Shown here piece after piece: positions 35,671 through 43,096 of a stretch of DNA of 64,000 nucleotides (position 1 is the stretch's first letter; every line of letters begins with the position of its first letter). The notes below the pieces were generated by a model. The model saw only the letters and a list, made by a program, of their open reading frames with translations. It did no database searches and was not told the origin of the DNA. The position numbers and the translations under genes were made by a program. The DNA is from Prolixibacteraceae bacterium JC049 (GTDB lineage: Bacteria > Bacteroidota > Bacteroidia > Bacteroidales > Prolixibacteraceae). The stretch lies in assembly GCA_023369685.1 (NCBI GenBank), contig SACZ01000001.1:744381-808380 (forward strand), read 5' to 3'.

Positions 35671-38238
35671 ATGAAAAAGTATAATCTAACTCTGTTGTTT
35701 TGTTTCCTGTTGATGATGAATTCTGCATCTGCATTACAAGTTAAAAATAGATCATTTAGCAGGCTAAAATATAATATAAACAGAGACTGGAAATTTATTT
35801 TAGGAGACAATCATAAACAGCCAGCGAGTGTATGTTACGATGATTCAAACTGGGATTGTATCGGTTTACCCCATTCTTTTAGCATACCTTACTTCCGTTC
35901 TAATAGATTTTATATTGGTTATGGATGGTACAGAAAGAATATAGAGATTAGAAAGGAATGGCTGGGGAAGAATATTAGACTTGAGTTTGATGGGGTGTTT
36001 CAGGTTGCTGAAGTATATGTAAATGGAAAAAAAGTTGGAGAGCATCAAGGTGGTTATACTGGTTTTTTTGTGGATATCAGCAATTATGTGAGTGTTGGAA
36101 ATAATGTTATTGCCGTTCGTGTAAATAATCTGTGGAACCCTCAATTAGCACCACGAGCAGGAGAACATGTTTTTAGTGGGGGAATTTACCGTGATGTCTA
36201 TTTGAGTGTAGCTGACCCTGTTCATGTGGCATGGAATGGTACATTTGTCTCAACACCTAAAGTGAGTTCAAAGGAAGGAACTGTTAGGATAAATACAGAG
36301 ATAATAAACTCTAGTGCCAAATCTGAAAAATGTTTAATAAAGTCGATTGTTTTTGCTCCTAATGGAAAGAAAGTTGCAACAATGGAGACAGAACAGATGA
36401 TTCTTGCAAATTCAAATGTATTTGTTGATCAAATAAGTAAGGAAATTGACACTCCTCAATTATGGTCTCCGGAGACTCCGAACCTTTATAGAGTTAAGAC
36501 CCTGATTACTATTAATAATAATCAGATTGATGAGTATGAATCTGTATTTGGATTTCGTTGGTTTGAATGGACAGCTGATAATGGTTTTGTTTTAAATGGA
36601 AAGCGTCTCTTTCTAGAAGGAGCAAATGTACATCAGGATCATGCCGGATGGGGGGATGCTGTAACAAAGGCAGGAATATATAGAGATCTGAAGCTGATGA
36701 AAGATGCAGGATTTAATTTTATTAGAGGGTCTCACTACCCTCATCATCCCTATTTTACAGAAGTTTGCGATGAATTAGGATTAATCTTTTTGCCAGAAAA
36801 TAGTGTATGGGGAATTGGTGGATTTAAAGGAGATGGTTATTGGGATTCTAGTACATATCCAATAGCTGAAAAAGATCAGAAACCTTATGAAGAAAGTGCA
36901 ATGCGTAGCCTGGAGGAGTTAATTCGGATTAACAGAAATAGTCCTTCAATTATGGCATGGAGCATGAGTAATGAGCCTTTTTTTACCGCTAGTAGCGTTG
37001 TTCAGAAAATGAAGCAGATGTTGGTTCGTCTTGTTAAAAAAACGAATGAACTAGATAGCACAAGGCCTACACTTATTGGAGGAGCCCAGCGAAAAGGAGT
37101 TGATGTGTTGGGAGAAATTGCAGGGTATAATGGTGATGGAGCTACTCTGTATCGTGATCCTGGATTTCCGAGTATGGTCAGTGAGTATGGATCGTGTGTC
37201 GCAGATAGACCTGGGAATTATACTCCGTGCTGGGGAGCTATTCATAAAGGCGAGAAACCAAGATGGAGAAGTGGACATGCTATTTGGTGTGGTTTCGATC
37301 ATGGAAGTATTGCCGGAAAAATGGGGAAAATGGGAATTGTCGATTTTGCCAGAATTCCTAAGCGTTCATGGTACTGGTATCGGAACTATTTTAGAAATAT
37401 TCCTCCTCCTGTATGGCCTGTGGAAGGCATTCCTAAATCATTAAAGTTATATGCAGACAGGAGTGTGATTAATGGAACTGATGCTACAGATGATGCTCAT
37501 ATTAATGTAAAGGTAATTGGGGAAAATGGAAAACATATCTCCAATAGCCCAGAAGTGACATTAACTATTATTTCTGGTCCGGGAGAGTTTCCAACAGGAA
37601 GAAGCATAACATTTAAAAACACAACAGAAAATGATATTCAGATTTTGGATGGTCATGCTGCAATTGAATTTCGTTCTTATGAAGGAGGAACAACTATAAT
37701 TGAGGCAACATCCGAAGGATTAGAAAGTACAATTCTAAAGATTGAAACCAAAGGGCTTCCAATGTATAAGGAGGGAGTTACGAAGATTGTTGAAAATAGA
37801 CCTTATGTGGATTATGCGAAAAAGCAAACGATGCTAGTTCGTGATCTGGTAGTAGTGTCAGAGGCACGTCCAACCAGAACAAATTCAATAAATGACAGCC
37901 ATCCTTCATTGGCAAACGATGGAAAAAAAGAAACAATATGGATCGCTCAGAATAACAAAGAAGTTATCTGGTGGGAACTTGATATGGAAAATTACTATCA
38001 GGTAGCAGAATTGACTTTTGAACTAGGAAAAGAATGTAAATCAGAGGTATCTATATCTATTTCAGACAATAAATCAGATTGGGTAGAGATCGGAAAGAGC
38101 AAGTTAGATAAGAGCAAAAGAACCATGTTAAAGATTAAGAATGCTCTTATTGGGCGCTTTCTTCAAGTTAAATTTATCAATTCTGATAAAAAAGACATTG
38201 AAGTAAGTGAAATAACAGTGAGAGGAGTTCGGAAATAA
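35671..38238 (+). CDS. GH2 glycoside hydrolase with C-terminal discoidin-like module
   Basis: 855 aa from ATG 35671; an in-frame TTG at 35653 is an alternative. Signal peptide to about 22 ('MMNSASA'). GH2 order is clear: sugar-binding jelly-roll (about 30-190, 'VYVNGKKVGEHQGGY'), Ig-like domain, then the TIM barrel with acid/base Glu435 ('SMSNEPFF') and nucleophile Glu505 ('MVSEYGS'). The C-terminal ~130 residues look like an F5/8 type C (CBM32-like) domain ('IWWELDMENYYQVAELTFE'). GH2 covers beta-galactosidases, beta-glucuronidases and beta-mannosidases; specificity cannot be fixed here. It starts a new transcription unit after the terminator, with a 6-bp hairpin (35630-35651) just before the start. 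Confidence 0.92.
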   Translation: MKKYNLTLLFCFLLMMNSASALQVKNRSFSRLKYNINRDWKFILGDNHKQPASVCYDDSNWDCIGLPHSFSIPYFRSNRFYIGYGWYRKNIEIRKEWLGKNIRLEFDGVFQVAEVYVNGKKVGEHQGGYTGFFVDISNYVSVGNNVIAVRVNNLWNPQLAPRAGEHVFSGGIYRDVYLSVADPVHVAWNGTFVSTPKVSSKEGTVRINTEIINSSAKSEKCLIKSIVFAPNGKKVATMETEQMILANSNVFVDQISKEIDTPQLWSPETPNLYRVKTLITINNNQIDEYESVFGFRWFEWTADNGFVLNGKRLFLEGANVHQDHAGWGDAVTKAGIYRDLKLMKDAGFNFIRGSHYPHHPYFTEVCDELGLIFLPENSVWGIGGFKGDGYWDSSTYPIAEKDQKPYEESAMRSLEELIRINRNSPSIMAWSMSNEPFFTASSVVQKMKQMLVRLVKKTNELDSTRPTLIGGAQRKGVDVLGEIAGYNGDGATLYRDPGFPSMVSEYGSCVADRPGNYTPCWGAIHKGEKPRWRSGHAIWCGFDHGSIAGKMGKMGIVDFARIPKRSWYWYRNYFRNIPPPVWPVEGIPKSLKLYADRSVINGTDATDDAHINVKVIGENGKHISNSPEVTLTIISGPGEFPTGRSITFKNTTENDIQILDGHAAIEFRSYEGGTTIIEATSEGLESTILKIETKGLPMYKEGVTKIVENRPYVDYAKKQTMLVRDLVVVSEARPTRTNSINDSHPSLANDGKKETIWIAQNNKEVIWWELDMENYYQVAELTFELGKECKSEVSISISDNKSDWVEIGKSKLDKSKRTMLKIKNALIGRFLQVKFINSDKKDIEVSEITVRGVRK

Positions 38239-38325
38239 ATAATAATTGACAAGGTTGAATCGCAGGAAGAAGAGCATTATGAATACTCTTCTACTTAAAG
38301 GTGTAATGTGAAATTAGAATAAAAT

Positions 38326-40665
38326 ATGAAAACAATTCAGATTGTCTTACTTCTATGGGTAGTTGTTTCATGTACTACTAAAGAAAAAAAAGAACAACAA
38401 CTTAAACTTTGGTATGATAAACCTGCTACTAGTTGGATGACAGAAGCATTACCAATTGGTAATGGATATATGGGAGCCATGTTTTTTGGTGGAATAGAGA
38501 AAGAACAAATTCAGTTTACTGAAGGTACATTGTGGAGTGGAGGGCCTGGTTCAGATGCTAACTACAACTTTGGACTTAAAGAAGGTGCTTGGAAGCATTT
38601 AGCAAAAGTAAGAGACTTACTTAATCAGGGGAAAATGGACGAAGCTCACAAGGTTGCAAGTGATGAGTTATCAGGCGCTGTACATAAAATACCTGGTGGA
38701 TCGATGTTTGGTGATTATGGAGCACAGCAAACAATGGGCGAAATTTTTATAGATATTGACCATGGTAGCAAAGTTGATAATTATAGGCGTACATTGGATT
38801 TATCAAATAGTGAAGCACGAATTACTTATAGTGTTGATGGGAAAAAATACTCAAGGACATACTTCGGTAGTTATCCTCAAAAATCGTTAGTGTATCGATT
38901 TGAGAATGAAAAGCCGTCGACTTATACCATTGAATATGTTTCTCCTCACCAAAAGAGAAATGAAACGTATAAAAATTCAATCTATTCGTTTAATGGAATT
39001 GTTGCCAACAACGGAATGGAATATCAAACCTGTTTAAAAATAGATACAGATGGGAAAGTGGAGTATGATGATGGAAAGTTTAAAATTTCCAATGTTAAAG
39101 AATTAACTATTTACCATACTGCAGCAACTGATTATACTTTAGATTTTCCATTGTATAAAGGATTTAATTATTCTAAGGAGAATAAGAGGGTACTAAATAA
39201 ACTAGAAGAAAGTAGTTATAAGGAAATATTGGATGAACATCGTACAGATTATCAAAAACTTTTTTGCCGGGTTAAGTTAGATTTGAATAGTAATTCAAAT
39301 GATATAATTCCAACCGACAGACGCTTGATTGAATATTCCAAGGGGAGAGAAGACTTAGGTTTGGAAGAAATATATTTTCAATATGGGCGATACTTGATGA
39401 TATCTGCTTCTAGGCCAGGTACAATGCCTCTGAATTTACAAGGTAAATGGAACAATAGTACTAATCCTCCTTGGGCTTGCGATTACCATATGAATATTAA
39501 TCAGCAAATGTTGTATTGGCCAGCAGAGGTGACCAATTTAAGTGAATGTCATTTGCCATTATTCGATTACATGGAAAGCTTGGTTGAGCCAGGAAGAATT
39601 TCTGCAAAAGAATTTTTCAATGCAAAAGGATGGATTGTAAATACTATGAATAATCCATTTGGCTATACAGCTCCTGGTTGGGGCTTCCCATGGGGATTTT
39701 TCCCTGGAGGAGCGGCTTGGCTGTGCCAACACCTATGGGAACATTATGAGTTTACAAAGGATGTTGACTTCTTAAGAGACCGAGGATATCCATTAATGAA
39801 AGAAGCAGCCTTGTTTTGGGTGGATTACTTGGTGCTAGATGAAAATGGATTTTTAGTTTCGTCTCCTTCGTACTCTCCAGAGCATGGAGGTATATCTCGA
39901 GGTGCATCGATGGATCATCAAATAGCTTGGGATCTTTTGAACAATTGTGTCGAAGCATGCAACGTTTTGGAGGTTGATAATGAATTTAAAAAGAAAGCAA
40001 TAGTAGTTCGAGATAAGATTTGTCCTCCGGTTATAGGTAGTTGGGGACAATTGCAGGAATGGAGAGAAGATGTTGATGACCCTAAAAGTGTTCATAGACA
40101 TGTTTCTCATCTATTTGCTTTATATCCTGGAAATCAGATTACCGTAAAATCAACTCCAGGCTTGGCAAAAGCAGCTAGAGTAAGTTTAAATGCACGAGGT
40201 GATGGTGGAACAGGTTGGTCATTGGCTTGGAAAGTGAATTTCTGGGCACGATTAAAGGATGGTAACCGTGCTTATTCCCTATTGAGAGGCTTGTTAAGAT
40301 CAACGAAAGTGCCTAAAGAGAATATGACGAATGGTGGTGGTAGCTATTCCAATTTATTATGTGCCCATCCCCCGTTTCAGCTGGATGGAAATATGGGAGG
40401 TACTGCTGGTATATCAGAAATGCTTGTTCAATCTCATGAAGGTTTGATAGAGCTACTTCCCGCTTTGCCTGATTCATGGAAATCTGGCGAAATAAAAGGA
40501 CTGAAAACTCGTGGAGGCATTGAAATACATATGAAGTGGAAGGATCGAAAAGTAGTATTTCTAAAAGTAAAATCTTCTAAGAAATCACAATGCCAAATAA
40601 AGGTTAATGGCGACTTGTTTATAGCAGAACTATCGACCATTGGCTGGCAGACGATTGATATCTAA
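38326..40665 (+). CDS. GH95 alpha-L-fucosidase / alpha-L-galactosidase lipoprotein
   Basis: 779 aa. Lipoprotein signal with Cys16 ('VVVSC'). The GH95 N-terminal domain begins 'LWYDKPATSWMTEALPIGNG' and 'GTLWSGGPG'. The (alpha/alpha)6 barrel has the catalytic set known from characterised family members: Asn390 and Asn392 in 'HMNINQQM', acid Glu519 in 'SPSYSPEHGG', and Asp687 in 'FQLDGNMGG'. These enzymes are inverting exo-hydrolases removing alpha-1,2-L-fucose or alpha-L-galactose. All catalytic positions are present, so it should be active. It is the second gene of the GH operon, 87 bases after the GH2, with a 7-bp hairpin (38268-38292) in the gap. Confidence 0.95.
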   Translation: MKTIQIVLLLWVVVSCTTKEKKEQQLKLWYDKPATSWMTEALPIGNGYMGAMFFGGIEKEQIQFTEGTLWSGGPGSDANYNFGLKEGAWKHLAKVRDLLNQGKMDEAHKVASDELSGAVHKIPGGSMFGDYGAQQTMGEIFIDIDHGSKVDNYRRTLDLSNSEARITYSVDGKKYSRTYFGSYPQKSLVYRFENEKPSTYTIEYVSPHQKRNETYKNSIYSFNGIVANNGMEYQTCLKIDTDGKVEYDDGKFKISNVKELTIYHTAATDYTLDFPLYKGFNYSKENKRVLNKLEESSYKEILDEHRTDYQKLFCRVKLDLNSNSNDIIPTDRRLIEYSKGREDLGLEEIYFQYGRYLMISASRPGTMPLNLQGKWNNSTNPPWACDYHMNINQQMLYWPAEVTNLSECHLPLFDYMESLVEPGRISAKEFFNAKGWIVNTMNNPFGYTAPGWGFPWGFFPGGAAWLCQHLWEHYEFTKDVDFLRDRGYPLMKEAALFWVDYLVLDENGFLVSSPSYSPEHGGISRGASMDHQIAWDLLNNCVEACNVLEVDNEFKKKAIVVRDKICPPVIGSWGQLQEWREDVDDPKSVHRHVSHLFALYPGNQITVKSTPGLAKAARVSLNARGDGGTGWSLAWKVNFWARLKDGNRAYSLLRGLLRSTKVPKENMTNGGGSYSNLLCAHPPFQLDGNMGGTAGISEMLVQSHEGLIELLPALPDSWKSGEIKGLKTRGGIEIHMKWKDRKVVFLKVKSSKKSQCQIKVNGDLFIAELSTIGWQTIDI

Positions 40666-40698
40666 CGATAATTAAGTACTAATTTAAAAAATATAAAT

Positions 40699-42147
40699 AT
40701 GAGCAAGAAGCTACAACGAAGGGATTTTCTGAGGAAGAGTGCAATGGCTGTTGGATCTATAACTATTTTACCTAGTCATTTCGTTTTTGGAGCAAAAAGT
40801 CCGGTGACAAGAATGGGGGCGAATAGAAACATGGTTCCTCCATCTGAAAAGTTGAATCTAGCAGGTATAGGGATTGGTAATCGAGGCGGAGGAGTTATCA
40901 ATGCACTTGAATCTACAGGGTTAGCTAATGTAGTAGCATTGTGCGATGCAGATCTTGGAGCGAATCATACCAAAGGACTTTTGAAAAAGTATCCCAAAGC
41001 CTCTCGTTTCCATGATTTTAGAGAAATGTTTGACAAAATGTCAAATCAAATCGATGCAGTAAGTGTTGGAACACCTGATTTTGCTCACTTTCCAATGACT
41101 ATGTTAGCAATGTCGTTAGGAAAACATGTCTATGTTGAAAAACCATTGGCTCGAACATTCAACGAGAATCAGTTGATGATGGAAGCTGCAGAACGCTATG
41201 GCGTAGCTACTCAGATGGGAAATCAAGGACACTCAGAAGCCAACTATTTTCAATTTAAAACTTTTGTAGAAAAAGGAATAATAAAAGATGTTAAACAGAT
41301 TACTGCTCATATGAATAACAAGCGTCGTTGGCATGGTTGGGATACAAATATGACAAAATACCCTGCCGGGCAGCGAATTCCTGAAACATTGGATTGGGAT
41401 ACTTGGTTAGGTACGGCTCAGCATCATGAATACAATAAAGATTATCATTATGGTCAATGGCGTTGTTGGTACGATTTTGGAATGGGGGCACTTGGAGATT
41501 GGGGAGCTCACATTATTGATACAGCGCATGAATTCTTGAATTTAGGCTTACCTTATGAAGTTGATCCTGTCAGACTAAAAGGACACAACTCATTTTTCTT
41601 CCCTCAATCTTCAACATTGGCTTTTAAATTCCCTAAACGAGGAAAAATGCCAGCTTGTACTCTTACTTGGTATGATGGTCTTGATAATATTCCAGAAGTA
41701 CCAGAAGGATATGGTACTTCTGAATTAGATGCTAATATCCCTCCTGCAAGCAATGGTAAAATCCAACCTTCGAAGCTTAATCCTGGTAAAATTATCTATG
41801 GGAAAGATATGATATTTAAAGGAGCTTCGCATGGAAGTACACTGAAAATTATCCCTTCAGATAGAGCAAAAGAGATGGAAGGCAAATTACCAGAAATTCC
41901 GAAGAGTACTTCAAATCACTTTAAGAATTTCTTGTTGGGATGTAAAGGAGAAGAAAAGTGTCGCTCATCTTTTGATGTGGCTGCACCACTAAGTCAAGTG
42001 TTTAATTTGGGAGTAATTGCTCAGCAGATGAATACTAAAATAAAATTCGATAGAAAGAGAAATAAAATAACCAACAATAAACTGGCGAATCAGTTATTGA
42101 TTGGAACTCCACCACGTAAAGGTTGGGAAGAGTTTTATAAATTATAA
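40699..42147 (+). CDS. Tat-exported Gfo/Idh/MocA-family oxidoreductase
   Basis: 482 aa. A twin-arginine signal begins the protein ('QRRDFLRKSAMAVGS', residues 6-20), implying folded, cofactor-loaded export to the periplasm. Rossmann fold follows ('LNLAGIGIGNRGGG', about 53-66), with the family 'EKPLART' motif near residue 149 and a C-terminal substrate domain ('YDFGMGALGDWGAHIIDTAHE'). Exported members that co-occur with DUF1080 proteins oxidise the C3 hydroxyl of glycosides to 3-keto sugars using tightly bound NAD(P). The next gene is DUF1080, matching that pairing. Its exact sugar is unknown. Confidence 0.9.
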   Translation: MSKKLQRRDFLRKSAMAVGSITILPSHFVFGAKSPVTRMGANRNMVPPSEKLNLAGIGIGNRGGGVINALESTGLANVVALCDADLGANHTKGLLKKYPKASRFHDFREMFDKMSNQIDAVSVGTPDFAHFPMTMLAMSLGKHVYVEKPLARTFNENQLMMEAAERYGVATQMGNQGHSEANYFQFKTFVEKGIIKDVKQITAHMNNKRRWHGWDTNMTKYPAGQRIPETLDWDTWLGTAQHHEYNKDYHYGQWRCWYDFGMGALGDWGAHIIDTAHEFLNLGLPYEVDPVRLKGHNSFFFPQSSTLAFKFPKRGKMPACTLTWYDGLDNIPEVPEGYGTSELDANIPPASNGKIQPSKLNPGKIIYGKDMIFKGASHGSTLKIIPSDRAKEMEGKLPEIPKSTSNHFKNFLLGCKGEEKCRSSFDVAAPLSQVFNLGVIAQQMNTKIKFDRKRNKITNNKLANQLLIGTPPRKGWEEFYKL

Positions 42148-42156
42148 TCTAGATAA

Positions 42157-42188
42157 AGAGCACAATTAAAAATAGTTGTGCTTTTTTT
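42157..42188 (+). terminator. terminator/attenuator between Gfo/Idh/MocA and DUF1080 genes
   Basis: A 7-bp perfect stem (AGCACAA 42159-42165 with 42176-42182), 10-base loop, then T7. It lies 20 bases before the DUF1080 ATG. Because the gap is only 61 bases and the genes are functionally linked, partial read-through is likely. Confidence 0.75.
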
Positions 42189-42208
42189 GTACGTCAAAAA
42201 TATACAAA

Positions 42209-42928
42209 ATGAGAAGGAATTATTTGAAATCTATAATCAATATTTTGCTTGTTGTTCTTATTTGTACTTCTGTTGCAAATGCAAAAAAACAACCAAATAA
42301 GCTAACAAAAAAAGAAGAGAGAAGAGGATGGACCTTGCTATTTGATGGCAAATCAACGACCGGATGGCGCGGAGCAAACAAAGCTAACTTCCCAGTAAAA
42401 GGATGGATTGTAAAGGAAGGAAAACTCATTATTCTAGGGGGATCAAGAGCGGGTGATATTATTTCTGAAAATAAATATAGCGATTTTGATCTTCGCATTG
42501 AGTTCATGGTAAAAGAGCATAAGTCAAATAGTGGAATTAAGTATTTTGTTTCGGAAGATGGATATAAGAAAGGCTTGGCTCTTGGTATAGAATATCAAAC
42601 GGGAAATAAAAATCCAGGTCAAGATTTGAAAACAGGATTAGCATCTGCTTATGATATTTTTTCTCCAGAATTCAGTAAGGTTAATCCAGTAAAACCTGGC
42701 AATTGGAATAAAGTAAGAATTGTTGCGAGAGGGAAGAAAGTACAGCACTGGTTAAATGGTAAAAAGGTTTTAGAATATAAAAGAGGTAGTGACGTTTTTA
42801 AAGAAGCAGTTGCTAAAAGTAAATTCCGAGATATTCCAAATTTCGGAGAGCTAGAAGAAGGACATATTTTGCTACAAGATCACAATGATGAAGTTGCCTT
42901 TAGAAATATTAAAATTTTAGAACTATAA
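42209..42928 (+). CDS. DUF1080 (3-keto-disaccharide hydrolase-like) secreted protein
   Basis: 239 aa from ATG 42209. The in-frame ATG 42176 lies inside the attenuator and precedes a poor leader. Signal peptide to about 25 ('LLVVLICTSVANA'). DUF1080/PF06439 hallmarks: 'GWTLLFDGKSTTGWRG' (about 39-54), 'DFDLRIEFMVKEHKSNSGIKYFV', 'LGIEYQTG' and the closing 'GHILLQDHNDEVAFRNIKIL'. The fold is a lectin-like jelly-roll. Characterised relatives cleave the glycosidic bond of 3-keto glycosides, acting after a Gfo/Idh/MocA oxidase. The gene follows such an oxidoreductase here. Confidence 0.92.
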   Translation: MRRNYLKSIINILLVVLICTSVANAKKQPNKLTKKEERRGWTLLFDGKSTTGWRGANKANFPVKGWIVKEGKLIILGGSRAGDIISENKYSDFDLRIEFMVKEHKSNSGIKYFVSEDGYKKGLALGIEYQTGNKNPGQDLKTGLASAYDIFSPEFSKVNPVKPGNWNKVRIVARGKKVQHWLNGKKVLEYKRGSDVFKEAVAKSKFRDIPNFGELEEGHILLQDHNDEVAFRNIKILEL

Positions 42929-42997
42929 GTTTTAGAAAAAGACAGTTGGAAAGAGAAAGTTAGATTGGTTACTAAGCAATACTCATGGTATTGCCAA

Positions 42998-43067
42998 GAT
43001 GGTTTTGTCGCATTGGTTGGCCTACATTTAATAGTTGCTATCTAATGTAGACAGAACCATCGTTTTG
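42998..43067 (+). other. long structured hairpin between DUF1080 and the second GH2
   Basis: A 12-bp outer stem (42998-43009 with 43050-43061, one G-T pair) encloses an inner CTACATT/AATGTAG stem (43022-43028 with 43044-43050) and is followed by GTTTTG. A smaller 7-bp hairpin (42976-42982 with 42988-42994) lies just upstream. It could be an attenuator or a regulatory RNA structure controlling the downstream GH2. Confidence 0.55.
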
Positions 43068-43096
43068 AATAGTATAAAACTTGAAATAAACCACAA

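Noticed and set aside
42157-42188. Riboswitch before the DUF1080 gene
   Set aside because: Only a short simple stem with a T-run is present; no aptamer-like conserved structure is visible.
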